The notes under the pieces: generated by a model | Database searches by the model: none | What the model was told of the DNA's origin: nothing | The model's input: the letters and a program-made list of their open reading frames with translations, nothing else | Made by a program: the position numbers and the translations under genes | From: Rubrivivax sp. | GTDB taxonomy: Bacteria; Pseudomonadota; Gammaproteobacteria; Burkholderiales; Burkholderiaceae_C | Reading direction: 5' to 3' | NCBI GenBank assembly: GCA_021297985.1 | Contig: JAJTGU010000171.1 | Span: 1 to 47,489, forward strand | DNA: 47,489 nt | In this document: piece after piece, positions 25,708-34,042 of the stretch | Position numbering within the stretch: position 1 is the stretch's first letter | Layout: each line of letters starts with the position of its first letter

Positions 25708-26904
25708 ATGTTCTTCCAGCACCTCGAGCCCTACGCGGGCGACCCGATCCTGAGCCTGAACGAGGCCTACCAGGCCGATCCGCGGCCGGGAAAGATCAAC
25801 CTGTCCATCGGCATCTACTTCGACGAGCAGGGCCGCATCCCCAACCTGCCCAGCGTGCAGGCCGCCGAGGCGAAGATGCTCGCGGCCGGCGGCCCCAAGC
25901 CCTACCTGCCGATCGAAGGCTCGGCGGCGATGCGTGCCGCGGTGCAGACGCTGTTGCTCGGTGCCGACCACCCGGCGCTCGCGGCTGGGCGGGTGGCGAC
26001 CCTGCAGACCGTGGGCTCCAGCGGGGGTCTGCGCGTCGGTGCCGACTTCCTGCGCCGCTGGCTGCCGGGCAGCGGCATCTGGATCAGCGACCCGAGCTGG
26101 GACAACCACCGCGCCATGTTCGAAGGCGCGGGCCTCACGGTCAACAGCTACCCCTACTACGACGCTGCGACGGGTGGCTTGCGATTCGAGGCCATGTGCC
26201 AGACCCTGGCCGGCCTGCCCAAGCGCAGCGTGGTGCTGATGCACGTGTGCTGCCACAACCCCACCGGGGTGGACCTGAGCCCGGCGCAGTGGCAACAGCT
26301 GGTGCCGATCCTGCGTGACAGGGAGCTTCTGCCTTATCTGGACCTGGCCTACCAGGGCTACGGCGACGGCATCGAAGAAGACGCCTACGCCGTCCGGCTG
26401 CTTGCACAGGCCGGGCTGTCGATGTTCGTCGCGAACTCGTTTTCCAAGAGCATGAGCGTCTACGGCGAACGTGCCGGCGCGCTGAGCGTGTTCTGCGCCG
26501 ATGCGGACGAAGCCCAGCTCGTGCTCGGACAGCTGAAGGCGACCGTACGCCGCAACTACTCGAGCCCGGCGATCCACGCCGCCGGGATCGTCAGCCGGAT
26601 CCTCGTCGACCCGGAACTGCGCCCGATGTGGGAGGCCGAGGTCAACGGCATGCGGGCCCGCATCCAGGCCATGCGGCGACGCCTGCACGCGGTGCTGTCG
26701 GCAAGGGTGCCGGGTCGCAACTTCGATTACTTCCTCACCCAGCGCGGCATGTTCAGCTACACCGGCCTGAACCCCGATCAGGTCGCCCGCCTGCGCGACG
26801 AGTTTGCGGTCTATCTGGTTCGCAGCGGCCGCATGTGCGTTGCCGGGTTGAACGAAGGCAACGTGGTGCAAACCGCCGAGGCCATGGCGGCAGTCCTGGC
26901 CTGA
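25708..26904 (+). CDS. aromatic/aspartate aminotransferase (class I)
   Basis: A 398-residue PLP enzyme of the AspC/TyrB family transferring amino groups between aromatic or dicarboxylic amino acids and 2-oxoglutarate. Seen: LSIGIYFDEQGRIP, CCHNPTGVD, DLAYQGYGDG, the Schiff-base Lys247 in NSFSKSMSVYGER, and a C-terminal SGRMCVAGLN. The start at 25708 gives the family-standard MFFQHLEPYAGDPIL. It follows the peroxidase by 26 bp. TyrB-like features (substrate-loop pattern) favour an aromatic role, but this is not certain. Confidence 0.92.
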   Translation: MFFQHLEPYAGDPILSLNEAYQADPRPGKINLSIGIYFDEQGRIPNLPSVQAAEAKMLAAGGPKPYLPIEGSAAMRAAVQTLLLGADHPALAAGRVATLQTVGSSGGLRVGADFLRRWLPGSGIWISDPSWDNHRAMFEGAGLTVNSYPYYDAATGGLRFEAMCQTLAGLPKRSVVLMHVCCHNPTGVDLSPAQWQQLVPILRDRELLPYLDLAYQGYGDGIEEDAYAVRLLAQAGLSMFVANSFSKSMSVYGERAGALSVFCADADEAQLVLGQLKATVRRNYSSPAIHAAGIVSRILVDPELRPMWEAEVNGMRARIQAMRRRLHAVLSARVPGRNFDYFLTQRGMFSYTGLNPDQVARLRDEFAVYLVRSGRMCVAGLNEGNVVQTAEAMAAVLA

Positions 26905-26941
26905 GTCGTCGTCGAGGGCCGCAGCTCCGCCAGAACGCGCG

Positions 26942-28069
26942 ATGCTCCTGACGTTGCGCCGCTGGTTGCTCGGCGGCGGCACGCCGCCGGCCACGACGGA
27001 TGTTGCGACGCCCTCGGATGCGGCTCCGCTCACGCTTGAATCGACGGGCATCGACGCGCCGCTCGACTTCGCCGCGATACTGAGTGCAACGCCCGACTGG
27101 CCGGTCCCGGACTGGCAGCGGGTGCAGGCCTGGGCCCTGTCGGCCCCGGATCCGGGCCTGCAGGGTCATGCATGGTCCCTGGCCGAAAAGGCGTGGCTGG
27201 CTCACATGCGGCTGGCCTTGGGCCCGCATTACCGGTTGACGCAGCACGAACAGTCGCTGCTGCTGTCGTGCCTGGAGCCGAACGTCGCCGATGCAACGGT
27301 GCGCTTCATGACGAAGACCTTGGCGCGCATCGAGAGGGTGCTTGACGGCGTGGCCCAGCCTTCGCCCTGGGGCAGCGACATCCTGATCGTCTTTCAGGAC
27401 CCGGAGACCTACTACCGATACGCCGCCCGCTACTACGCCGATGACGGCGAGTTCGCGCTCAGCTCGGGCATGCACATCCACTTCGGGTGCAGCCACTTCA
27501 TCGTGCAGCAGGACGATCTGCGGCTGATCGAACCCGTGATCGCCCACGAGATGACACACGGCTGCCTGGCGCACCTGGCGATTCCAGCGTGGCTGAACGA
27601 AGGTCTGGCCGTGAACACCGAACAGCGGCTGTGCCCGCCGGTGGCGTCTGTCCACACCCCGCACGAGCTGGACGGGATGCACCGCCGCTTCTGGACCGAG
27701 GCGTTGATCCAGGAGTTCTGGAGCGGGCACTCTTTCCTGCGCCCGGATGAAGGCAACCTGCTGTCCTACGACCTGGCCCGGATGCTGACGGCGCGGATGG
27801 CGCTCGACTGGGAGCGGTTCCGCGACTTCGTGCTCAGCGCAGATCTCGCCGATGCCGGGCAATCGGCGGCCCGGCAGTCGTTGGGTGTCGACCTGGGCGC
27901 CCTGGTCTGTGCGCTGTTCGACTTCGGGCCGGCCGAGCGGTGGCGCCCGGACCCCGGTCGCTGGGATCACGAACCCGAACGCGGGGCGTTCCAACGAACG
28001 TTTCTGACCCAAAGTCCCGGGTTACATCGTGTTCCGTGTGGTGAAACGACCACCTGCGGGTTGAAATGA
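26942..28069 (+). CDS. predicted gluzincin metallopeptidase, unknown function
   Basis: A 375-residue protein with a zinc-peptidase core: His202-Glu203-x-x-His206 in AHEMTHGCLA and the third ligand Glu220 in PAWLNEGLA, the HExxH...NEG arrangement of peptidase MA clan proteins. The N-terminal 140 residues are helical with no known domain and there is no clear signal peptide, only a short basic/hydrophobic start (MLLTLRRWLLGGG). The C-terminal 40 residues are polar and contain two Cys. Activity and substrate unknown. Confidence 0.7.
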   Translation: MLLTLRRWLLGGGTPPATTDVATPSDAAPLTLESTGIDAPLDFAAILSATPDWPVPDWQRVQAWALSAPDPGLQGHAWSLAEKAWLAHMRLALGPHYRLTQHEQSLLLSCLEPNVADATVRFMTKTLARIERVLDGVAQPSPWGSDILIVFQDPETYYRYAARYYADDGEFALSSGMHIHFGCSHFIVQQDDLRLIEPVIAHEMTHGCLAHLAIPAWLNEGLAVNTEQRLCPPVASVHTPHELDGMHRRFWTEALIQEFWSGHSFLRPDEGNLLSYDLARMLTARMALDWERFRDFVLSADLADAGQSAARQSLGVDLGALVCALFDFGPAERWRPDPGRWDHEPERGAFQRTFLTQSPGLHRVPCGETTTCGLK

Positions 28070-28144
28070 CATCGGGTTAACCCTAGATTCTGGTCATTGC
28101 CGGCTTGCCCGGCGCCAAGGGCACTGCCCGAAAGGCCACTCACC

Positions 28145-28423
28145 ATGACCAGCATCACCGTTCAAGCCGCCGCCTCCCATGTCGCGGGCCCTGTTTGGGT
28201 GCCACGGGGCGCGCTTTGGGCTGCAGGAGCCTTGTTGCCGCTGTTCCGCTGGCTGCACGTGCGCGGCGAGCGCGCGGCGGCCCGCGGGGTCCAGACCGAA
28301 CAGACGCGCCGGGTTCGCGAAGCGGCCCGGGTGCGGCGTCAGGCGGCGGACTGGGCGGCGTCGGACCCGCGGATACTGGCCGAGCTGTTGGCGGCCTGTG
28401 ACCGCCACGAGCGCGGCGGCTGA
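28145..28423 (+). CDS. small protein of unknown function
   Basis: A 92-residue protein: a weakly hydrophobic stretch (PRGALWAAGALLPLFRWL, residues 21-38) followed by an Arg/Ala-rich helical tail. No family recognised. Its 3' 85 bp overlap the convergent cyclodeaminase gene, so one of the two reading frames may end differently in vivo. A perfect 10-bp palindrome GGGTTAACCC lies at 28074-28083 in its upstream region. Codon bias supports coding, moderately. Confidence 0.5.
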   Translation: MTSITVQAAASHVAGPVWVPRGALWAAGALLPLFRWLHVRGERAAARGVQTEQTRRVREAARVRRQAADWAASDPRILAELLAACDRHERGG

Positions 28424-29454
28424 GTCGCCGTGTCGGGGCGGCGCAGCGCCCCGAAGAGGTTCTTCGGGTCCTCAAGCTCGGGGATCAGCGCGATCTGCCG
28501 GCCCAGGCCGAGTTCGCCGGCGGTGTCACGCAGCCAGTTCAGGGTCGAGAAGTCCTCGAGCGCAAAGCCGACCGAATCGAACACCGTGATCTCATCGGCA
28601 CTGCGCCGGCCACCGGCCTGGCCCGACAGCACCCGCCACAGCTCGACGACGGCAAAGTCCGCCGGCATCTGCTGGATCTCGCCTTCGATCCGGCTTTGCG
28701 GCTCGTATTCGACAAACACGCTGGCCCGTTCGAGCACGCCGCGGTGCAGTTCCGTCTTGCCGGGGCAGTCGCCGCCCACGGCATTGAAGTGCATGCCGGG
28801 CTCGAGCATGTCCGGCGTCACGATGACGGCCTGGCGCTTGTCGGCGGTGACGGTGGTCACGATGTCCGCTCCACGCAAGGCTTCAGCGGTGCTCGCGCAG
28901 GCGACAAAGGCCAGTTCGGGCGCGGCTTCGGCCAGATGGCGGCGCAGCCGCTCGGTCGCCGCGGCGTCGACGTCGAAGGCGCGGATCTCGCGGATGCCCA
29001 GGCCGTGGTGGAAGGCCAGGGCCTGGAACTCGCTCTGGGCGCCGTTGCCGATCAGCGCCATCGTCGCCGAATCCGGCCGCGCCAACGCCCGCGCGGCCAT
29101 CACCGATGTCGCCGCCGTGCGCATCGCGGTCGACAAGGTCAGCTCCGACAGCAAGAGTGGTTTGCCTGTGCTCACTTCCGCCAGAACGCCGAAAGCCATG
29201 ACCGTCGGAAGCCCGAACTGAAAATTGCTCGGGTGGCCGTTGACGTACTTGAAGCTGTAGCGCGTCGCGTCGGCGACCGGCATCAGTTCGATCACACCGA
29301 CTTCGGAATGGCTGGCGACCCGCGCCGACTTGTCGAACTCGGCCCAGCGCAGGAAGTCCGCCGTGATGCGCGTTTCAAGCTGGCGCAACACCGCGGGCAA
29401 CCCTCGTTTGGAGACGATGCGGGCGATGTCGTGGGTGGTCAGCAGGGTGGTCAT
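28339..29454 (-). CDS. ornithine cyclodeaminase/mu-crystallin family protein
   Basis: A 371-residue NAD-dependent enzyme converting ornithine to proline and ammonia, or a related imine reductase. Seen: ELMPVADATRYSFKYVNGHP, MRTAATSVMAARAL, the nucleotide-binding LIGNGAQSEFQ (residues about 135-145) and GGDCPGKTEL with the conserved Asp. Start at 29454 (MTTLLTTHDIARIV); longer starts lie in the regulatory gap. The C-terminal tail past LFGALRRP is unusually long and low in complexity, where it overlaps the small convergent gene. It is divergent from an Lrp-type gene, so amino-acid-responsive control is likely. Confidence 0.9.
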   Translation of the reverse strand: MTTLLTTHDIARIVSKRGLPAVLRQLETRITADFLRWAEFDKSARVASHSEVGVIELMPVADATRYSFKYVNGHPSNFQFGLPTVMAFGVLAEVSTGKPLLLSELTLSTAMRTAATSVMAARALARPDSATMALIGNGAQSEFQALAFHHGLGIREIRAFDVDAAATERLRRHLAEAAPELAFVACASTAEALRGADIVTTVTADKRQAVIVTPDMLEPGMHFNAVGGDCPGKTELHRGVLERASVFVEYEPQSRIEGEIQQMPADFAVVELWRVLSGQAGGRRSADEITVFDSVGFALEDFSTLNWLRDTAGELGLGRQIALIPELEDPKNLFGALRRPDTATQPPRSWRSQAANSSASIRGSDAAQSAA

Positions 29455-29555
29455 GGCAGTCTCGGATACGGCTTGGGATTCAATGGGAGCCATTGTTCCG
29501 AGGGCCCGCGGCAAGCAGAAGTGCCAAAGCTGTACCAATTACGTCAACTTTCTGC

Positions 29556-29583
29556 CATATCGGCACCCCCAAGTGTCGATATG
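29556..29583. promoter_or_regulatory. inverted repeat between cyclodeaminase and Lrp genes
   Basis: Two 11-bp arms, CATATCGGCAC (29556-29566) and GTGTCGATATG (29573-29583), pair with one mismatch around a 6-bp centre. The site lies 13 bp before the Lrp-type start and about 100 bp before the divergent cyclodeaminase start, the right place for autoregulation plus control of the neighbour. Confidence 0.55.
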
Positions 29584-29596
29584 TTCAAATCAACGG

Positions 29597-30022
29597 ATGG
29601 ACAGTACTGACCAGCAACTGCTCGCACTCCTGCGTCAGGACGCCCGCGCCAGCGTCGCCGCACTGGCCAAGAAGCTCAAGGTCTCGCGCGGGACCGTGAC
29701 CAACCGCATCGCACGGCTGCAGGGCGACGGCGTCATCACCGGCTACACCGTGCGCCTGCGCCCGGACAGCCTGCCGGCGGGCATCAGCGCCTGGACGAGC
29801 ATCACGATCGAAGGCAATCAGACACGTGAAGTGATTGCTCACCTGTTGGGCGAGCCCGGCGTGGCAGCGCTGCACGACACCAACGGCCGCTGGGATCTGC
29901 TGGCCGAGCTGCGCGCCGAGAACCTGAACGAGCTTGCAAGGGTGCTGGAGCGCATGCGCCTGATCAAGGGCATCGGCGCGACCGAAACCAGCATCCACCT
30001 GCAGACCTACAAGATCGGCTGA
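29597..30022 (+). CDS. Lrp/AsnC family transcriptional regulator
   Basis: A 141-residue regulator: N-terminal AsnC-type helix-turn-helix (DQQLLALLRQDARAS, KKLKVSRGTVTNRIARLQ, residues about 5-55) followed by the ligand-binding RAM domain (residues about 65-140). Members sense amino acids and bind inverted repeats. Divergent from the ornithine cyclodeaminase, so it most likely controls it. No ligand can be assigned; ornithine or arginine are the obvious candidates. Confidence 0.92.
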   Translation: MDSTDQQLLALLRQDARASVAALAKKLKVSRGTVTNRIARLQGDGVITGYTVRLRPDSLPAGISAWTSITIEGNQTREVIAHLLGEPGVAALHDTNGRWDLLAELRAENLNELARVLERMRLIKGIGATETSIHLQTYKIG

Positions 30023-30051
30023 AGCGGGGCAGCGCGCGCGCCAGCCCGAGG

Positions 30052-30465
30052 TCAGGCGAGCAGGTTCTCGAAAGGCTTGCGGCTCTTCCAGCGGTAGGCG
30101 CCGAAGTCGCGCTGGTCGGTCGACACGATGCGACCATGCCCCAGGTGCTCTGCCAGCAGCACCAGCGAAGCATCGGCCAGGTCCATCGGCAGCCGTGCGT
30201 AGCGCCGCATCAGCAACGGGATCTGTGGCCACTGGCGGTCTGGCAGCTCCCAGACCTCCAGGCCGCCATCGGCCACGTCGGCCATCAAGTCGCTGGCGAA
30301 CGCGCTGCCCAGATGGCGCTGGAACAGGTGGCAAGCCTCGGTGAGCACCGGCCAGGTCGTGATCCAGCCTTCGGCAGCTGTACCCGCCAGCGCGGCGGCG
30401 CGCGCATGCCAGGTATCGCGGCGGTCGACCAGCGCAAACAGGAAGCCGGTGTCAACGATCAGCAC
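30052..30465 (-). CDS. PIN-domain toxin, VapC-like
   Basis: A 137-residue PIN ribonuclease. The acidic residues for metal binding are seen in LIVDTGFLFA, LTEACHLF, DLADASLVLLAE and IVSTDQRDF. The start is a GTG at 30465 (or 30471, two residues longer), within the last codons of the antitoxin gene. Such toxins cleave RNA and are neutralised by the neighbouring antitoxin. Catalytic residues appear complete, so the gene may be active. Confidence 0.85.
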   Translation of the reverse strand: MLIVDTGFLFALVDRRDTWHARAAALAGTAAEGWITTWPVLTEACHLFQRHLGSAFASDLMADVADGGLEVWELPDRQWPQIPLLMRRYARLPMDLADASLVLLAEHLGHGRIVSTDQRDFGAYRWKSRKPFENLLA

Positions 30466-30760
30466 GGCCACGACGCGCTGCGACGCCACCGGCGGGGCCG
30501 GTGACCGGTCGACCGAGCTTGATGTCGAGCGCTTCGGCCAGTGCTGCCTTGGTGTCGCTGGCAATGTCGCTGCGCCCGCTGTCGCCCTGGCCGACACGCG
30601 CCAGCAGGCGCTGCGGGCCGCGCGCGCGTTGGCTGCGCACGATGCGGTACTGAGCGGCCACCGAGTCACGCAGCACATGGCTCACGGTGTGGCCGGTGGC
30701 GGCGACCAGGTAGTTCAGCTGCTCGTCGGTCTCGGGGTCGAGGCGGGCGGTGATGCGCAT
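30452..30760 (-). CDS. ribbon-helix-helix antitoxin, VapB-like
   Basis: A 102-residue protein whose N-terminal MRITARLDPETDEQLNYL and GHTVSHVLRDSV fit a MetJ/Arc-type ribbon-helix-helix DNA-binding domain; the C-terminal half is basic and disordered and probably wraps the toxin. It overlaps the toxin start by 14 bp, the normal antitoxin-first order. Confidence 0.8.
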   Translation of the reverse strand: MRITARLDPETDEQLNYLVAATGHTVSHVLRDSVAAQYRIVRSQRARGPQRLLARVGQGDSGRSDIASDTKAALAEALDIKLGRPVTGPAGGVAARRGRADR

Positions 30761-30782
30761 GACGGCTCGAAAGGTTCTTGAG

Positions 30783-30801
30783 TGTCAGACAGTGTATGAC
30801 A
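30783..30801 (-). promoter_or_regulatory. TGTCA/TGACA inverted repeat upstream of the toxin-antitoxin pair
   Basis: TGTCA-N9-TGACA sits 22 bp upstream of the antitoxin ATG, where an autorepressing antitoxin would bind. The arms are short, so chance cannot be ruled out. Confidence 0.4.
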
Positions 30802-30853
30802 ATGACTTGAGCGCTGGCAAGATCCGCCCGGCGCTGCGGCATCATCGCCGGCC

Positions 30854-31840
30854 ATGGGAGCGATGTTCCTGCTGCGCCGCCTTGCCGGATTCGCCGCGAC
30901 GCTGGCGGTCGCGTCGCTGCTCGTCTTCGCGGTGCTCGAACTGCTGCCCGGCAATGCGGCCGAGGTCGTGCTGGGCGACACCGCGACGCCCGAGTCCCTG
31001 GCCGCGATGGAACAGCGGCTGGGCCTGGATCGGCCGGCCACTGAGCGCTACTGGGACTGGGTCAGCGGGCTCGTGCAAGGCCGCACCGCGATGTCCATCA
31101 GCTACGACACGCCAACCGCCGAGCTGATCGGCGAGCGGCTGGCGGTGACGCTGCCGCTGGCGGCCATGGCGATGGCGATCACGGTCGTGCTCGCGCTCAC
31201 CGTCGGCCTGTACGCCGCATCGCGCCACCGCCGGCTGGGCGATGTCGGCGCGATGCTGGCCAGCCAGATCGGGATCGCGATCCCGAACTTCTGGTTTGCG
31301 ATCCTGCTGATCCTGCTGTTCGCGGTCCACCTGCAGTGGGTCAGCGCGGGTGGATTCCCGGGTTGGACCGGCGACGATGGCGGCGATGGGGGCATCGGCC
31401 CCGCGCTGGCGGCGCTGGCCCTGCCGGCGATTGCCCTGGCGGTGGTGCAGGCCGCGATCCTGGCCCGCGTCACGCGGTCCGCGGTGCTCGAGGTCCTGCA
31501 CGAGGACTTTGTCCGCACCGCACTCGCCAAGGGCCTGACCCGCCGCCAGGCACTGCTGCGCCACGTTCTGGGCAACGCGATGGTGCCGGTGCTGACGGTG
31601 ATGGGCCTGCAGTTCGCCAACCTGATTGCCGGCACGATCGTGGTCGAGAACGTGTTCGTGCTGCCGGGGCTGGGCCGCCTGGTGTTCCAGGCCATCGCCA
31701 ACCGCGACCTCGTGGTGGTGCGCGACGTGGTGATGCTGCTGGCGGCCCTGGTCGTGACGGTGAACCTGCTGGTCGACCTGGCCACGGCCTGGGTCGACCC
31801 ACGGCTGCGGGTACGCGCGGCGTCCGGGGCCGGCACATGA
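30854..31840 (+). CDS. peptide/opine ABC transporter permease (DppB/OppB type)
   Basis: A 328-residue inner-membrane permease with six hydrophobic segments, the N-terminal MFLLRRLAGFAATLAVASLLVF lead of DppB proteins, LLPGNAAEVVLG near residue 30, and an EAA-type cytoplasmic loop (LEVLHEDFVRTALAKGL) that contacts the ATPases. Its stop overlaps the next permease start (ATGA). The ATPase and binding-protein genes lie 4-7 kb downstream. Confidence 0.92.
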   Translation: MGAMFLLRRLAGFAATLAVASLLVFAVLELLPGNAAEVVLGDTATPESLAAMEQRLGLDRPATERYWDWVSGLVQGRTAMSISYDTPTAELIGERLAVTLPLAAMAMAITVVLALTVGLYAASRHRRLGDVGAMLASQIGIAIPNFWFAILLILLFAVHLQWVSAGGFPGWTGDDGGDGGIGPALAALALPAIALAVVQAAILARVTRSAVLEVLHEDFVRTALAKGLTRRQALLRHVLGNAMVPVLTVMGLQFANLIAGTIVVENVFVLPGLGRLVFQAIANRDLVVVRDVVMLLAALVVTVNLLVDLATAWVDPRLRVRAASGAGT

Positions 31841-32682
31841 GCTCTGCACCGGGCTTCGCCCGCCGCGCCCGCCGTCACCCGAGCTTTGCCATTGGCGCGG
31901 TGCTGGTGGTGGCGCTGCTGCTGGCGGCCGTGCTGTCGCTGTTCTGGACCCCGCATCCGGCCGCCGAGATCGACATCGCCTCCAAGCTCCAGGGCCCGAG
32001 CGCCAGGCACTGGCTGGGCACCGACAGCCTGGGGCGCGACATCGCCAGCCAGCTGCTGGTCGGCGCGCAGGCGAGCATCGTCGTGGGCGTGGTCGCCGTC
32101 GGCATCGGCATGCTGTTCGGCGTCGCGCTGGGCTGCCTGGCGGCGGCCCGGGGAGGATGGGTCGACGAGATCGTGATGCGCGCCAGCGACTTCACCTTCG
32201 CCTTCCCGGCCTTGTTGACGGCGCTCATGCTGTCGGCGATCCAGGGTCCGGGCCTGGTGACCAGCATCGTGGCCATCGGCATCTTCAACGTGCCGGTGTT
32301 CGCCCGCATCGCCCGAGCGTCGGCGGGTGTGGTCTGGGCGCGCGAGTACGTGCTCGCCGCGCGTACTTCCGGACTCGGCCCGCTGGCCATCACACGCGTT
32401 CATGTGCTGCCCAACATCGCCAGCCCGCTGGTGGTGCAGGCGACGATTGCGTTCGCCACCGCGATCCTGGCCGAAGCGGCGCTGAGCTATCTGGGCCTGG
32501 GCACGCAGCCCCCGCAGCCGAGTTGGGGGCGCATGCTCAACGAGGCGCAGGCACAGATGTTCCAGGCCCCGATCCTGGCGGTCTGGCCGGGCCTGGCCAT
32601 CGTGCTCGCGGTGCTCGGGCTCAACCTGCTCGGCGACGGCTTGCGAGACCTTTGGGACCCGAAGCTCGCGCGGCGGCGATGA
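31837..32682 (+). CDS. peptide/opine ABC transporter permease (DppC/OppC type)
   Basis: A 281-residue permease pairing with the preceding protein. Seen: HWLGTDSLGRDIASQLLVGAQ (residues about 58-78), the EAA loop EYVLAARTSGLGPLAITRVHVLPN, and SYLGLGTQPPQPSWGRML. These are diagnostic of the DppC group. Five to six hydrophobic segments. Translationally coupled to the upstream gene. Confidence 0.93.
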   Translation: MSSAPGFARRARRHPSFAIGAVLVVALLLAAVLSLFWTPHPAAEIDIASKLQGPSARHWLGTDSLGRDIASQLLVGAQASIVVGVVAVGIGMLFGVALGCLAAARGGWVDEIVMRASDFTFAFPALLTALMLSAIQGPGLVTSIVAIGIFNVPVFARIARASAGVVWAREYVLAARTSGLGPLAITRVHVLPNIASPLVVQATIAFATAILAEAALSYLGLGTQPPQPSWGRMLNEAQAQMFQAPILAVWPGLAIVLAVLGLNLLGDGLRDLWDPKLARRR

Positions 32683-32711
32683 ATCGGACATGACTTTGAA
32701 AGTGCACTGAC

Positions 32712-33377
32712 ATGAACAAGACCCCGGCACCGCGTCGACTGCGCGTCGACTTCGTCTCCGACGTTGCCTGCCCCTGGTGTGCGGTGGGACTGAACGCACT
32801 GGAACGCGCGCTGGAGCAACTCGAAGGCGAGTTGGTCGTCGACTGGCACTTCCAGCCCTTCGAGCTGAACCCGACGATGGCCGCCGAGGGCGCCGACGCG
32901 GCGACCTACCTGAAGGCCAAGTACGGCATGGGCGATGAGCAGCTGGCGCAGAACCGGGCCGCGATCCGCGAGCGTGGCGCGGCGGTGGGTTTTGCCTTCG
33001 GCGACCGGGCGCGGGTCTGGAACACCTTTGATGCCCATCGACTGCTGCACTGGGCCGGGGAATCGGGCGTTCCCGACGCCCAGCGCCGGCTCAAGCATGC
33101 GCTGCTGCAGGCCTATCACGGTGACGGCCGCAACCCGGGTTCGGCCGAGGTGCTGGTCGAAGCCGCCGCTGCGGCCGGCCTGGATGCGGATCACGCCGGC
33201 GAGGTGCTGGCCAGCGGACGCTACGCCGACGAAGTGCGCGCCGCCGAGGCCGAATGGCAGGCCGCCGGCATCCGGTCGGTGCCCTCCATCGTTGTCGAGC
33301 GTCGGCATCTGATCCAGGGCGGCCAACCGCCCGAGGTCTTTGTGCAGGCGCTGCGCCAGATCGCCGCCGGCGCCTGA
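32712..33377 (+). CDS. DsbA family (FrnE-like) oxidoreductase
   Basis: A 221-residue thioredoxin-fold protein without signal peptide, therefore cytoplasmic. The redox motif CPWC is at residues 20-23 (SDVACPWCAVG) and the conserved cis-Pro is in IRSVPSIVVE. FrnE-type proteins help cells under oxidative stress. It begins 30 bp after the permease stop and precedes a CYTH gene by 13 bp. Confidence 0.9.
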   Translation: MNKTPAPRRLRVDFVSDVACPWCAVGLNALERALEQLEGELVVDWHFQPFELNPTMAAEGADAATYLKAKYGMGDEQLAQNRAAIRERGAAVGFAFGDRARVWNTFDAHRLLHWAGESGVPDAQRRLKHALLQAYHGDGRNPGSAEVLVEAAAAAGLDADHAGEVLASGRYADEVRAAEAEWQAAGIRSVPSIVVERRHLIQGGQPPEVFVQALRQIAAGA

Positions 33378-33390
33378 GGACCCACCGCCG

Positions 33391-33915
33391 ATGGCCCGCA
33401 ACATCGAGATCAAGGCCCGCCTTGTCGAAGGCATTGCGGCGGTTCTCCCCCGCGCGCTGGCCCTGCCCGGCGCCACCGGGCCGCAGCACATCGCCCAGGA
33501 CGATTGCTTCTACGCCGTCGCGCACGGCCGGCTGAAGCTGCGCCGGTTTGCCGACGGCAGCACCGAGCTGATCCACTACGCCCGCGGCGACACCCTGTCC
33601 GCCAAGGCCAGCGATTACGTGCGCTGCCCACTGCCCGATGCCACCGCTGCGGACACGCTGCACCAGGCGCTGGAACGCGCCCAGGGCCTGCTGGGGCGTG
33701 TCGTCAAGCGGCGTCAGCTCGTGCTCGTCGGGTCCACGCGCATCCACTTCGACCGCGTGCAGGGCCTGGCCGACGAGTACCTCGAACTCGAAGTCGTGCT
33801 CGGGCCGGGCCTGGGCGACGCCGCAGGCCAGGCGGTGGCCGAAGGCTTGATGCAGTCGCTCGGCCTGCAGGACGCGCCGAGGGTGGCGGGGGCGTATCTG
33901 GATCTTCTTCGCTGA
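33391..33915 (+). CDS. CYTH domain protein (class IV adenylate cyclase/thiamine-triphosphatase-like)
   Basis: A 174-residue tunnel-fold protein. The N-terminal EIKAR (residues 4-8) is the ExExK-like metal/polyphosphate motif, degenerate at the first Glu; RLKLRRFADGSTELIHY and EYLELEVVL supply further tunnel residues. The family binds inorganic or organic triphosphates; the actual substrate cannot be read from sequence. Start at 33391, 13 bp after the DsbA-like gene. Confidence 0.82.
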   Translation: MARNIEIKARLVEGIAAVLPRALALPGATGPQHIAQDDCFYAVAHGRLKLRRFADGSTELIHYARGDTLSAKASDYVRCPLPDATAADTLHQALERAQGLLGRVVKRRQLVLVGSTRIHFDRVQGLADEYLELEVVLGPGLGDAAGQAVAEGLMQSLGLQDAPRVAGAYLDLLR

Positions 33916-34042
33916 CCTCCCCCAACAGTGGGAATGGGTGACTCCGGAGGGCCCGGCGGCCAGCCAGCGAATAAAGCTTCGCCTGCGCCTTCAACGCGGT
34001 CGAGCGGTGGGGCGCATTCAGAACACCACAGGGAGTATCTTC

